Shown here one piece after another: positions 1 through 12,500 of a DNA stretch of 64,000 bases. How positions within the stretch are numbered: the first letter of the stretch is position 1; every line of letters begins with the position of its first letter. Both the position numbers and the translations under genes were made by a program. The notes beneath the pieces are model-generated. The model was not told the DNA's origin, ran no database searches, and saw only the letters and a list, made by a program, of their open reading frames with translations. The DNA is from Mycocentrospora acerina (Eukaryota; Ascomycota; Dothideomycetes; Pleosporales): assembly GCA_022701365.1 (NCBI GenBank), contig JAKUHH010000284.1, forward strand, positions 310,001 through 374,000. The letters run 5' to 3'.

Positions 1-1
1 G

Positions 2-340
2 GACACGTACTCAGGCTCATTTGTTCGTAATAATGGGTGGTTTAAGTTCGACCTTATTCAACAATACCGTTCTATATTCATAACCAAGGACGGTCACATT
101 GGTGGAGCTTATCATCCAGACCAGATCAATGGCATCCGTCCCGGCGATCTACTTGTTGGCTTGTTTGGCATAAATCTTCCGTTTCTACTGCGCCAAAATC
201 CAAAAGGCTACGAAATCATCAATCTGGCATTTCTTTCGCCCATGATAAAGCTGGGACACGATTTTGTGGAGAGAGCAGCTCCAGGAGCGACATGGAAAGA
301 CTTTGAGGCATATGGTATGAAGGAGTACACAATCGTATAA
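2..340 (+). CDS. HET-domain protein, C-terminal fragment (5' end outside window)
   Basis: Frame 2 is open from the first base to TAA at 338-340, giving about 112 residues with no start. The translation has the typical tail of fungal heterokaryon-incompatibility (HET) proteins: a GDLLVGLFG strand, PFLLRQNPKGYEIINLAF, then LGHDFVE, a GATW motif and a final FGMKEY-like ending (here YGMKEYTIV). In this family that region is the conserved C-terminal part after the N-terminal HET domain, which would lie upstream of base 1. HET proteins act in non-self recognition and regulated cell death between incompatible strains, but most paralogues have no assigned role. The gene converges on the F-box-like gene ending at 460. 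I am sure it is coding and fairly sure of the family. Confidence 0.75.
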   Translation, partial: DTYSGSFVRNNGWFKFDLIQQYRSIFITKDGHIGGAYHPDQINGIRPGDLLVGLFGINLPFLLRQNPKGYEIINLAFLSPMIKLGHDFVERAAPGATWKDFEAYGMKEYTIV

Positions 341-459
341 GAGGCTACAAGCCAAGGAAATGAGGTAATATGATCCTGAAAAACATGTACCCCTTCTATT
401 GATTTGACCAAAACGCTAAAAACCAAAAGTTCCACAACAGAATATTAACAACCCACCCC

Positions 460-1338
460 TCACCGATTCCCGAATCGCCACGCATCCCTCTCTTCAAACC
501 ACCCACCTCCCTCAATCCTCTTACAGCACCTCCCACATCGCATTTCCCTCATCTCATCCACACAATGGCAGAGATCTACCTTTTCCTTCTCCACCGGCTG
601 CATCATTCGCTCCTCTAACCACCTTGCCAATTCTGCGTTCACGCTCCCACACACTCTAGCGATGTGAACTCCACGAATGCCTGTAAGTAGCTTCAAAACA
701 GAATAATCGCAGCCGTCGAACATAGATTGCCACGCGCGGATCTCAAGGTACTCGGCACCCGAGAAAGCAGAAGTGGCTTGCTGCATTGTGAATCGCGGGT
801 CTGTGTCGAGACGGAGCGTGAGTTGCCAGCGGCTGATCTTTTCAATACCCTCAGCGTAGAGTACAGGCTTTGCGGCGGAAGTGAGATGTGGTAATGAGGT
901 CAGAAGCGAGGGATGCGCATGGAATATATGCGTCGTGTAGAGGAGATCGGTGGCTTCTTCGTGGATTCTCCGACATGTTGATAGGATGGCAGGATATAGT
1001 GGTGCTTGCCCTTTTGTTGGCGTCTTTGTGTCGTGGGTCAGATCTTTTGGTTGTGCAGTGTTGGGACAGAGGAGGTCTTCGTAGATCTGATTTCGCAATT
1101 CCGCGGGAAGTCGGAAAAACATGGAGTCTTTCTGTTGGCTCATGGTCCCAGTTGCGAAAAATATGCGCCGGGTGGCAGGTACATTGCCATTGAGTTTGGT
1201 CGGCGCTGTAGGGTGTTGCGGCGCATAAGTCTGCATGTCGAACATGGGATGTGTCGATTTATCGTTTATAGTTTGGTTTGGAATTGTGTGTGCCATATTG
1301 GAGTTGAAGTGGGCGGCGTAGTAGTATGCGGTAGCCAT
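460..1338 (-). CDS. F-box-like / 2EXR-type hypothetical protein
   Basis: Single-exon gene of 292 codons starting at ATG 1338. Residues about 73-90 read FFRLPAELRNQIYEDLL, the short F-box-like opening of many expanded fungal orphan families (2EXR/DUF7730 style). A helix follows with CRRIHEEATDLLYTTHIF, the usual 'ancestor residue then bad weather' strand of these proteins. The C-terminus (about 255-275) has several Cys and His residues (LCHC, RCGRCC), possibly metal binding. These proteins are thought to be substrate adaptors or degraded F-box relatives, and none has a firm function. A longer N-terminus without motifs precedes the domain, so a start at an internal Met (for example MSQQKDSMFF near residue 66) is also possible. 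Confidence 0.7.
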   Translation of the reverse strand: MATAYYYAAHFNSNMAHTIPNQTINDKSTHPMFDMQTYAPQHPTAPTKLNGNVPATRRIFFATGTMSQQKDSMFFRLPAELRNQIYEDLLCPNTAQPKDLTHDTKTPTKGQAPLYPAILSTCRRIHEEATDLLYTTHIFHAHPSLLTSLPHLTSAAKPVLYAEGIEKISRWQLTLRLDTDPRFTMQQATSAFSGAEYLEIRAWQSMFDGCDYSVLKLLTGIRGVHIARVCGSVNAELARWLEERMMQPVEKEKVDLCHCVDEMREMRCGRCCKRIEGGGWFEERDAWRFGNR

Positions 1339-2149
1339 GATTACTTTGATTCTTCTTTAGCTCCCAAATCAGGTGGTGAAGGACGTCGTAGTCTGATAAA
1401 GGCCGTTCAATCGTCAAGACCTCAAATATATCGAAGAAAAATCAGGTCTGACGAAGACGGGAGATGTTGAAAGCTGTAATCGCAGTTCTCACCGCTTGAT
1501 ATTGTCGAGTTCGGATGTGGAAACCTAATCGGGTGATGCACTTCGATATCGAGTGCACGTGTATTCGAATGATGTTTGTGTTTACGTTGTTGCTATGCTT
1601 GCTGATGATGTGGAAAGTACTTATTCTCAATCTTTAACTTTATACTCTGATCCAAGAAAATTGTATAAATAAATATCACGTTGTTCAGGTTACATTCATC
1701 TCCTGTCCAGTGTCGTCAGCGATCGATAGCAGACCTCGGTCCGATTGGTTGGAAGGTCTGATAACGTTAGATGCGTGAACGTCGCGCCACATTTCTGGGC
1801 GCGTCAATGTCTCATGATAAATCTCAACAATTCTATGAGTATCTTCGACCACGCTTTCCAATTCTCTAAACTCAACTCTCATCTCTACCATGAGCGATCC
1901 GGCTTGATCGTACCATTGGCAGTACAAGTTGGAGTTGTAAAGTCGTTTACAATTGATGACCTGAAGTATTCTTTCGGACCATCTTACGACTACTCATCAG
2001 ACTCGCAGTTGCTGTGTATCCTTGTGTCCAGGTAAATCGATTGCTCACATTGTGTGACGTTGCACTACCAACCGATTGGATTCTTTCGCGCAGCTGCAAC
2101 ACAGTGGTGTGATGATCGCCATTAACGTCCAAGCTCGAACAAAGAACGC
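1339..2149. other. Intergenic, no supported gene
   Basis: Only short overlapping frames on both strands with no family resemblance and no convincing intron chain. It probably holds the promoter of the F-box-like gene and the 3' flank of the decayed gene at 2150-3780. Confidence 0.5.
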
Positions 2150-3780
2150 TCACAACACGAGTACGAAGCGTTTGTAAGAGTGCCGTCTCCCGAACGATCC
2201 CCGATTCCGATTCTCTTCTCCTGACGACTGATGATGATGAGTGGCTTGGTCCTGAGTTGAGTGGGCAGAAAGAGATGGTATCATGCGCGAAGATCCTCTG
2301 ATCGGTCCATTATAGTGGGAAGAATTGGTCTGGGTCTGCGATAATTTCTCCATATAGCTGGTTTTACACATAGGTATATGATGTAAGCTCCGAGCGCCTT
2401 TGGATACCCTTACATCAAATGGGAATTGCCCGGAATGTGCCTGAAGAGTCCTTCTTCTTTCCTTTGTACAGTTTTCCTGCATTAATATACCTCCATCTCT
2501 TCGGCCACCCTTTTCTGATGTATCATCATCAAGGTCGAATCTATTTTGCAAGACTCGACTCATGCCACCATACGTGCGATCCTAATACCTACAGCATTAG
2601 CGATAGCCTTTGACCAGCCCAGCGCATGAGTTGATGCTGCGCCCATCGCTATTGTTAGTGTTGCAAGTGTTGCTGGCCAACTTTTCCTCATTCCTCATTC
2701 CCCCTTTTCCTGGAAAACGCCTCTGCATTGTGTACGTTTCGATCTTGGATACACTCGTTTTTGGAATCCAGGCTCTTGGTGCTCTGTCAATTTTCGACTC
2801 CAATGATTGGATGCTTACAAAGTCTCTGTTGATACTTAGTAAAGGGGACAATTCTGTAGCTGTTGTAATGACTGTAGTAACTGCAGGTACGATCGAATTG
2901 GCAGCTGAAAGAATCCATGGAAGAACTTAATTCGCCCGAATGTCCTCAGGCATGGCTGAAGCGGGTACTGTCAGGTCTGTACGAATGGCAGACACAGGAA
3001 CGATTTGATTGATAAGAATCACAGACGTTGAAGTTGCTAGACATGCAGCAGCCAGGATCAAAAGACTAGAAGAAGTAACAAGTACCATGCCAAACAGAGC
3101 CGTTCCTGGTACTTGTCGATGTCTGAGGAGAACCAACATATTTGGGCGAAACCACAGGATAGACCCCAACCCACTCTCAAGTTCTCAAGACGAGATGATC
3201 AACGTCCATGTCGGCATGTGAGAACCCGGCATTGATAGTAAGATAGGAGGTGTATTCTCCAAAGCCTTTGTTTGTTGTTCATACAAGGAACTACCAACTA
3301 CTAAGCCTAGAAGACAAAGTACGAGAAGAACGATTGTATGAATTTTGCCCAAGAGGAAATGTGTAGCTTGCTGAAGGAGGGATAGGGAAATCATGATAGA
3401 AAACAGGTTCATAATCGAAGGAAAGGACTCACGAGAGGGACAAATAATTTTGTTACCCCAGAAGAGGCTCTAAAGGTAGAACGAATTTGCGCGGTAAGGA
3501 AATTTCGGGGTGCTGCAGAACATGCTTTCGAAGCAAGAGTATCTTGAATTCAGCAAACCAGATCATAGATGAAAGTGCACTATTTAAAACGTGCAATTCA
3601 GTCTGTCTGTTATTCGTGATGCGGCCTAGAGTGATATCCTCTGGTTGTGTCGCATACTTCCCAGTCATCGTGGCCGGAACTGGACAGGCCTTGTGTTTTG
3701 CTGCCATCTCTTTTTTACTCCATAAAAATCATTCTCGGCTAAAAGATGAGGTTACAGGTTGATGAAGTTCCGAAGCGACA
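2150..3780 (-). pseudogene. Decayed multi-pass membrane protein gene
   Basis: On the minus strand one reading frame runs from 3412 to 2150, interrupted by TGA at 3185-3187, TAA at 2927-2929, and two stops near 2597 and 2582. Joined across the stops it gives hydrophobic helices (for example IHTIVLLVLCLLGLVVGSSL and FGMVLVTSSSLLILAAACLA), a conserved-looking link with PILLSMPGSHMPTWTLIIS before the first stop and SILWFRPN after it, then a polar C-terminal tail of about 130 residues. A further piece (3453-3707) in another frame carries KILLLRKHVLQHPEISL, so a frameshift or lost intron lies near 3430. The architecture resembles large fungal DUF3433-type membrane proteins, but that assignment is tentative. 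No canonical intron removes the stops cleanly. The relic may extend upstream to about 4340, where another minus frame has hydrophobic runs. Confidence 0.5.
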
Positions 3781-5400
3781 CCAGAGTGACGTGTGTAGTA
3801 CTCCTTTCAGACGCAGTGACCCAATCCTCTAGCATGCACAACTCAAACGGATCGAGGACAATTCTCTATTCATCAGGCGGTGAACATCAGAATATCAATC
3901 GGTCCTACCCTAGTGCTGCTCCAAGCTACTCATTTCTTTCTATTTGCGAAGGATTCAGCAAGATGATGCAAGATCGTCGCATGCTAATACTGATCAGCAG
4001 CCATCCCCTGAGGTCTTTGAGAAGACAAGCTTTTCCAAGCCTTGGGTTTGGTCACTGCCTTGTTGTGTGGTGATGTTTTTCTCCAAGTTCCGTGCTCAAA
4101 CGAACGGCAGGGTAATCCTTTCAAGTTCCCGTCAGCTGAACTGTAGCCCCACGGGGCTTTTACTCTCGACTATTACGATCGCTATCCAATATTTGGAGCA
4201 GCAGCCCCTGACTGATTGCCATAATGCGGCGCTACTAATGCATGGCATCATCCAAAACCCCTGCACAATGATGAGCATAATGAAGAAGTTGAATATTCCG
4301 CACCGATCAAAGCGGTGATTGTCTTTGTGCAATATCGACCACAACTAATTCCCTCAAGCCCACAATCCAAGAGCATAAGCAACTCTCAGAACACAGTGAA
4401 TCAATTCCAAACAGCCATCCACCCCACCCTAGTCACCACGGAACACCAAGGGAACAAAAAAAGAAAAGCCAATGAAAAAGCCATCTGCACGCTTCACCTC
4501 GACTCGCCATCTCCGAGATCCAGCTAAGAAAAACAACCACCCCCTGCGCAATCCACAAACTCGGCAGATCAGCCACGCGACCCCCGGCACCTCGCAATCA
4601 AATCACGCACAACCGTGTACCTTACATGTGGTCGCCACATCGACCACATTGGCGATTAGGAAGCACGCACACGACACGATATTTCCGACTGGCGCGAGAG
4701 CGCGCTTGCGGCTGAAAGAAACACGCCGACAAAATAAAACCACCAATCTTCTTTTTCTCTCTCGGCAAAAGGCGGCGGCGGCGGTGATGGTCTACGCCTC
4801 CCGCTTGCTCGCTCGCTCACACACTCGCTCTCACTCACAATGACCAAACTGACTGGGTGGATTTAAAAAAAAAAAAAGTCGATTCCAAACATGACGAACG
4901 AAGGAACAAAGGAACGAACCAACACGAAGAAAACTCCCTCATTTCTATTATTGTACAGACATGCATAGGGTGGATGGCCCTACAGGATGGAGATGCATTG
5001 TGTATTGTGTATTGTGTATCCACCCCACCCTCCCCATTTTCAATAGTACACATACCCACTTCACCCTTCAAGCTAGATAGAAGAAGAAGAGGAAAACGAA
5101 GAAGATAACATCGTATACATTCCTTCATAGACAGATGAATCGATAGTATGTATAGTAAGCGTGCGTAAGCCGCCACATGACCAAAATACCCATCTACGAA
5201 GGATCACCACCACCGGCCATCTCTTCCTTCCTTCCTTCCTTGCTCACCGTCTCTTCTCTCTCATGTGTCTATGCGTCCGTGTCTATGATGTGTTTCTCCG
5301 AAGCCTCCCATCCTTCCCCCCTCTCGGCACGATGACTAACCCGCCAATACCAATCAATCAATCATTCAATCAATGAATGTAATCCAACACAACACAAGAC

Positions 5401-5453
5401 AATCCGATCCAATCCAATCCAATCCAATCCAATCCAATCCAATCCAATCCATT
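5401..5453. repeat. (AATCC)n pentamer microsatellite
   Basis: About ten nearly perfect AATCC copies in tandem, with one GATCC variant near the left end. Confidence 0.9.
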
Positions 5454-5518
5454 CTACCGGGCGGGCAAAACCCAAATTGTAAGATGCCATGACTCGTACC
5501 AAATCCCCGTCCCTAGCT

Positions 5519-5541
5519 AGCAGCAGCAGCAGCAGCAGCAC
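5519..5541. repeat. (AGC)n triplet microsatellite
   Basis: Seven to eight uninterrupted AGC units in non-coding DNA. Confidence 0.85.
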
Positions 5542-6710
5542 TACCACCACCAGCCACCCAAGACAAGCTATTTAGAAAAAAAAAAGGCACAAACATAGAA
5601 ACGGGGGAAAGATGACATGTTTTAAAAAAACCCCTCCCTCATAAAAGCGTCAGCAAAAAACGGGCGGCAAGTGGCCGCGCGGCACAAACGCAAGACATGC
5701 ATGTCAATTAGTTACCTAGGGTTATGCTTTCGTATTCGCAGCACTATGCCGGCCGAACCGGTTGGGGGGGAGAGGGAGTTAATTAAGTCCCGGTTGGCGG
5801 GTCTTGGATACGAGAGTATGAGGCTGAGGCGGAGGCTGAGGCGTAGGCGTGCTGGAGGTAAAAGCAAAAACAAAGACAAAGACAAAAAAAGACGTGTCCG
5901 ACGGTATGGTTAGCCGGGGTAGGCTAGCATGTGTAGATGGGAGATAATATGGAGATGGAGATGGAGACGGAGACGGAGAGAATGGCAAAAACAAGTCGTG
6001 TGTGATGATTGAATTTTCGAGTTATGTAGATATTGTCGCTTTCATATTGCAGCAAGTGACAATAAAAAGAGGTATGCTTGTACACACAGACAGCGACTGA
6101 TAGGGTAGTCTAGACCACAGACAGGTGTAGCCACAGCAATAACAGACAGGCAGAACAGTGATTCAACGGGAGCCAACAAGGAGCAAATATGGTATCGACC
6201 AATCCCAAAACCCAATCCTTCAACAATAAAAAGCCCTCTTCGTAAAAAACCTGTTATGACCCAAAGCCAATCCCCGAAGAAAAGGTCCGCAGATGCGGGA
6301 AAGACAGTTAGAAAGAACTGCTGGATATCGAAGAAAAAGAAGGAACAAAAACGTTCATGTCGCTAGCGTATAAAATTGTATAAACAAGAAAGTGTTGATG
6401 GTAGCAGACACCACTCCTGACGGAGTAGTGCGCAAAAGGAGTGTCCAGCAAGAAGAAAAGGCGCCCTGTAGTGGCATCCGGATCGGCGCGTGCCAGGGCG
6501 ATGGTGTAAAGACTTTGGTTTTTGGGGAGGTGGCGCACAATAAAGTCAAAAATGAGTGTGATGCTAACATTGATTCCAAGAAACGCCTTCGCCTAATTCA
6601 TGCGCTCGTAAAACCCGACTCGAACGATATTTGGTCTCGTGAGTGTGGGTGTGGGTGTCGCGACAGAGAGTGAGAAAATGGGTTTTAGTTCTTTCTGGAT
6701 GATAGGATCA

Positions 6711-7964
6711 TCATACTAGCGACAGGCTGAACAGCGTAACCAGTAATGGGGCAATTATCGAGATTGCGGGAACGCTAAAGGGGCTTGCTGCGTTGTAGAC
6801 AGTCTGGCCGACCACCTTGTTGCCCGAGTCGGTTGAGAAGAAGTACGTCTTAGCTCCGTCTGTGCCTTGGGATGCATCCGGGGCAGATGTCTGGGCGGGG
6901 ATCTGGCAGACCTTTGCTGCGTCGTATGTGGGGCAGCGCTTCTTGTAGTCGTTTTGCGAACGCTCAGTGTCGGTCGAGTTGAAGTAGGCCTTCATGTAGG
7001 AGATGGTCATGACAGCGTCCTGCTGGGGGGGTCCAGCAGACCACTTGGGGTCGCCGTTGCTCCAGTGGTTGAAGAACATGTTGCCCCCCTCGGTGGGAAT
7101 GTTTTGGTTCATCTCGTGCAGGTATTCGCCATCGACGTAGAAGGCGACGCGGCCTGGGGTCCAGTCGAAGCGGTACTCGTGGAACTTTTCGTCAGGACGG
7201 AAGGGCAATGCCTGAACCTCGAATCCGGCGGTTCCGGTAGCATCGAAACCCTTATCGACAGACTGGGGTGTCTGCAGCACAAGGTTGACGGCACCTCCCG
7301 ACGAGTTGAACTGGTGGGACAGGAACTCCATGTCGATTTCTTGCGAGTTGTTGTGGAACTGTTGCATCGGTTAGTAATGTGTATTGGCCACAGGAGACGG
7401 TGTCTGCATACGAAGAAGAATGCGCCGCAGGTTCCAGAGACGTTGGACATCTTCATTCCCACGCGGTAGCTTCCAAGAATGGCATCGTTCCTGGTGGAGA
7501 CGACTTCGGCGCCGTCGACGTAGCCGCTCGAGACGTTGCTGCGCACCCACAACTCCAGGCCAGCGTCGCCTCCGTGCTTGGAGCTGCCCGACCAGGCATT
7601 GCCGTTTGTGAGCGGGTTCTGGATGATGTTCTCGAGCTCAAACCTCTTTCCAAAGGGCCCCCGGGCGTTGGCGGGCGTGACGTTGTAGACCTGGGGCTGC
7701 CACCCTTGTTTTGTCAAGTTCTTGACGTCGGTGTGCAGGAAGTCATTCTCGATTAGTTCTGTAAAGACTGCGTGGTTGGCGTCGGTTGTGGCGTTTAGGG
7801 AATAGCCACACTCGCAGGCAGCGTTGGCTACACAGGCAAATGGTCAGTCTACTGTCGCGAACGGGAAAAGCGGCGCCCTAGATGGGCACAGCTGAAACCA
7901 ACGCACCCAAGCGAGACACGGCGAGCAGGAGCCAGGGCAGCGCGGCCACGGATTTTTGAAACAT
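6711..7964 (-). CDS. GPI-anchored GH16 glucanase/transglycosylase-like protein
   Basis: Three exons: 7907-7964, 7412-7827 and 6711-7358 (1122 nt, 373 aa). The introns have GTGCGT and GTATGC donors, and the second has an ACTAACC branch site and CAG acceptor. The N-terminus is a signal peptide (MFQKSVAALPWLLLAVS). The GH16 active-site strand EIDMEF supplies E165, D167 and E169 (nucleophile, helper, acid/base). HEYRFDWTPGRVAFYVDGE and NHWSNGDPKWSAGPP are usual GH16 fold landmarks. The C-terminus ends in a hydrophobic stretch after small residues near YNAAS, as expected for a GPI anchor. It should act on cell-wall beta-glucan at the plasma membrane or wall. It lacks the DEID(W/I)E wording and CBM18 of Crh1/Utr2 enzymes, so the exact reaction is open. 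Confidence 0.88.
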
Positions 7965-9513
7965 TATGTGCTTGGGGGGGGTTGCTGTAGAGAGCGACTA
8001 TGGGTGAGGTTTAGCGAGTGTGGAAAAGAGCAACAGGAGGGCCAAAAGGGTGGGAATCAACAGTAAGAAGTAGGATGCAGGCACGGCGAGCTGGGGGGCA
8101 AGCCAGGGCCGGCACAGGGCCTGAAAGCAGCAGTAATTAGAGGCAGCCACTCAGGCCTGGTCAGGGCGCCGTCCATCTATCCCAAAGCGTGCTGCGTCAA
8201 GATGCGCCGAAATACACACACGAGCTTTTGTGGGGAGCCTAGCGACTCTTGGCCTGCACCGGCGCCCTGGACGGGTCACCTGCGAACACTCAGCATCCAG
8301 CGACTGTGCCGTTGAGCGCGGTGGCTTGCGCTGCACACGTTTCCCCTGGATAGCGTCATGTCGTTGAGGGAAGCCGCGACGCCAGCAGAGCATGCGCGGC
8401 CGCCATCCTCAACCGCCCATTCGGCCGCCTCAGGCAAGCCGCGAGAGCAAAGCCTCGAGCCCGCCGGATCTGGACGGAACACGGCCTCGCTGTGTAGGCG
8501 CGAAGGGCACGAGCGCCCAGACACACACACATACCATACACACACACACACAAGATATGACCGCATTTCACAACGGCGAACCGCAGCCGTCACACGACCT
8601 CCCCCCCGGTGATTGGCTCTCGGCAGGCATTTTTACCCAAGGAAACCCCCTTGGCTGTCAAATCTCTAGTCAGCACGGAAAGAGAAAAAAGCACAGATCT
8701 CTGGGGAAAAAATCGGACGCCTGGCCGGGGCTTTTTGGGTCGCCGTCGAAACATGTGCACATTGCACACAATGCACGCTTTTTCTTTTATTTAACCCCCC
8801 CTTGCAAGTAGGTAGGCAGCCACACACATGGAGCCAAAAACGCCTCTGCCGCAGCAACGCTAGGATGGGGCGCTGCGTAGTTTGGGAATTGGCATGCCAT
8901 GTCGTGGTAGAGGTTGCACAAGCTCCACTCCACCGCACCGATCCAGGGGGGGAGTTGAAATGGCGGAAATTCTGTGGTCGTCAGGCGCGGGCGAATCACG
9001 AGCTGCTGATGGCTTTTGCTCTAGCGTGACAAGGGCTCGGCTCACCCGCGTCCAAGGTGGAAATTCATCATCGTGTCAAACTGGGCGCGCTTGGACGGCT
9101 CGTCGACGGACCGTGGCATTGTGATTACTCCGTCTACTTATATCCGGTGTATTTGATGCGCATGCGCATGCGCGCCCCGGTCCGTTGTATCATGTAGAAA
9201 CGAGCTTCAAGCTCGACATGTATTGTGCAAATGGCGAATGGATTCAAATATGAACATTGAATGAGCCCAGTCAGACAGTATTCTACCAAAGTTCAACGCT
9301 CCACAGCCCCATGTGCCACACTTCCAAAGCACATTTCAAGCCGTTTCCAACGCGGAAAAAAACGCAGTAGCACGCCGTCGCCTACGCCCTAACAACAGCA
9401 TCTTGGTCTCATTACCGTAGTCAAACATGACCCAACGCCAGAGCAACCAGTCAACACGCATCGATTAAACGCTTCGATGAGGGGGTGAGAGAGAGAGAGG
9501 GGTGGGGGTATCA
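7965..9513. other. Intergenic: GH16 promoter and Ras-GEF 3' flank
   Basis: No gene found. It contains a (CA)n tract at 8519-8553, a pyrimidine/purine alternating palindrome at about 9157-9176 and GA-rich sequence near 9487. The first 1 kb is the likely promoter of the minus-strand GH16 gene. Confidence 0.55.
8519..8553. repeat. (CA)n microsatellite, imperfect
   Basis: Two CA/AC blocks separated by a short TACCATAC interruption. Confidence 0.85.
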
Positions 9514-12500
9514 TCACAAGAATCCAGACTCGGAGAGAAGTCTGCAATCAACCCATTAGTAATCCCGCTGGTCTGAGGATAGAGGTCTTGTACCTTGCAA
9601 TCTTCTCATCTTCGCGCTCGCGCGGCTCGATTGACAGACTCATCTCGTACATTTCATGCACGTCGCCCGCTGACTGCATATTGCTCAGAATGTAGACTTG
9701 CAATTCTGGCACCGGCTGCAGTGGATACGGCACGTTCTGGTACTGTTGAATGTCACGAATCACTTCAGCCGTCTTTGCCCGCTTGGCAAAATTGATGAGG
9801 TTCGTCTTCTTCACAAGCGACGGAATGCCGTCCTCGATGAAGGTAAGATCGGTGAGGTAAACACCTGCATCTGTTAGCAGAGACATATGTCATCCAATCT
9901 TCACAGCCTACCGAAAAAGGGTATACACGGTGGGTTTGCCCTGTGAAGTGTGTCGCGGTATTCCGCAAAATTCCTCGTGCTACCCATGAGCTTGCGCATG
10001 CTCTCCAAAACACCCATCGATCGCTGGTTGACGGCAGTCCATGTCCTGTTCAGACGATGAATAGGTGCAGTCCCCAACGCGGATATGATGGATGTAAGTG
10101 TCGAAAAGTTGTTCAATTGGCGACATTTCTGCCACATGTTAGCTACACAACGACAAGATGGTCTAGGCAGTAGTGGCTTACGTCGGCAACGTTCACAAAA
10201 TGCTTGATGACAATTACTCTACGCTTCACATCCTGTTGTGTTAGAATCATTTGTGCTACCCAGTTCGTCAACTGGTTAGAATGAAGAATCAGGGCTTTTA
10301 GATTTGCAGCAGGGTCGGGCTCGCCAGGAACAAGTTTCTTCTGCCATGTCTTGTTAAGACATTCTGTAGGTCGGATCTTGCCATAGAGTCTGGATTCAAT
10401 AATGGTAAGCTGGCGAGCGAACTCGGTCGCGTCAATATCCAAGAACTTGAGTTTCTTCATGTGTTTGGGCAGAATGGGCTGAGGTGTCGAGGCGCTCAAC
10501 GTAAGGACCAAACGTTTCGTTGGCATGTCAGGGCCACGCGACCGTTGCTCGACAGAAGTCATGAGTGGAGCAGCACCAGGGGTGCTTGTAGTTGCGACAT
10601 GATCCTTTGCGAAATTGTACACTCTTTGTATCAGTATTCTAGCCTCTTCGTCGTTACCCTCCATCCAGTAGTTGTCAAACCAACTCTTCAGAATATTGAC
10701 AACACGGAACCGAATAGGTTTCTGCTTCTTGTCCACCCAAATCTGGTAGTCTTCCTTTGCAAGACCTTGGGGAGGTTGAATGCTCCATCTTTTCACCAGC
10801 ATCTCGAAAAGCTCAGGTGCTGTAGTAAAAGATCGATATGTGAGAAGGAAGGTGTTGTTGATGGCTGGATCCAATCGGTCATGACGGGTAAGTTGTTCCA
10901 CAAGCCCAGCCAGCGTACCACCGCGTAGCTGAGGTGGGTCCGCCTTGTGGTCGTACGAGATTTCGCCCTCGTGGTCGAGCTTCAGGTATTCTGGAATCTC
11001 TTCAACAGCCGTCTGTGGTATCACTGGAACCTCGCCAAAGAAATCCTTAATTTTCTTGTTGCTGTTGGCAGAGCGAATCGGTTCGACTCCGTCCAACGAC
11101 GTGCCCTCGCTATACGTATGAGGCTGTGGTATGTCCTTGAGAAGCGGCCTCAGACTTGCAGATAGCCCTCGAGCATGAGAGTTTGACAGTTCAGTGTCTG
11201 TGTTTCTCCGAGAATCGGTGCGTGGAATGATGGAATCGGTGCGTGACATGATGTCCGCCAGAGGCACCGCATCCGACAGGTATTGCAGAAGGCCGTATTG
11301 GCTCGAAACACTTACCTCCAGATCTCGCATAACAGCTCGCACGGCGTTGATTCGATCTTCCAAAGAGTCCCCGCGAAGCTCTGCCCATTCATCTCCCAGA
11401 GGCGCTGCGACACCTTGGCATGCAATCACAAGTTCGGATACCAGATCGTACGTTTTCTGCTTCTGAATGCTGAAGTCGCTCAGTTGTTGCCCCTGCGATG
11501 GCAAGGAGAGCGAAGAGAGGTTAATTGATTCGATTGTAGAGATCCAAGGTCGGCAGACCTCGAGTAGTCTCACTGCCGTGTTACACAAGCGGTCACCAAT
11601 CACTTGGTGTTTTTGGTGAGTAATAATCGCATCTTCGACAACCAGATGCTCTTCCAATCGTCGCATGCCTGAAACGATAAGTCTCTTGATGTCCTCCAAA
11701 CGCTCCAGAACACGAGAGTCTAGCTTGACGGTTGGTTCGATGGCAGACTCGTGATCATCTTGGTCTATAAAAGACATTGATGTTGGAATTTCTCGTGCAT
11801 CTGCCCCATTGTTGTGCCAGTTCCCACCGACACTGCTACCAAATACAAACCCGGGTACGAGACGAGGAATTTCTTCTCCACGCTGTTGACGGGCGACTTC
11901 GACAAAGCCATAAACACCATTCAAAACGCCATCTGCTTCTTTGAGGCATTTTGAGTATGAGTCCGGGGGAGGAAAGTCAGACGCGGCAATGTGTGAAGAG
12001 AGAACTAGCTTGGAGAACCTCGACATTGTTTCTCGAAAGTGGGGGTAAAGCGCTTTGTTTGTAGAGATGATGGAGGGGTTGCCAGAATGGTTGTCTGTTG
12101 TTCCTGAACCAGCTGCAAGCAGCAATCGTAGGTGATCAGAAATGTCCTCTGCCCTCGACACAAATTCAGACCGATTGATGTTGTTTATGGCTTGCCGGTA
12201 GCGCTCGATGGCCTGGCGCATATCGTCAACCATCCTGTTCCAGGTCAGTGGTATGGGAGTCACGTCGTCGTAAAAGCGCCGTGTCTGCGCGGAGGTCGTC
12301 GGTGGCCCGCTCAAAGCGTTGTTCGCAAACGATGTAGCCGTAGTGCCAATAGGAGGCATGGCAGCACCCGAAAAGCTCGTGCCGTTGGTGTCGTAAGATC
12401 TCGCCGCAAGGCCGCCATTCATGGATTCCATGGAGGTTGCTGGCGAAACGCCGTCAGACAGCCGTTTTCTGCCATGCTAAATGTTACATGTCAGCCCCCC

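Larger units (their letters stand above)
3781..6710. other. Gene-poor spacer with simple repeats
   Basis: No open frame here resembles a protein family, and splice-linked models were not convincing. The stretch holds homopolymer A runs, a pentamer repeat, CAG/AGC triplets and GGAGAT/GGAGAC hexamers (about 5940-5985). The right end is presumably the 3' UTR and terminator of the minus-strand GH16 gene. Confidence 0.5.

Noticed and set aside
4472..5176. Overlapping frames of about 80-120 codons on both strands
   Set aside because: Composition follows local A- and C-rich runs; no domains, no conserved splice chain.
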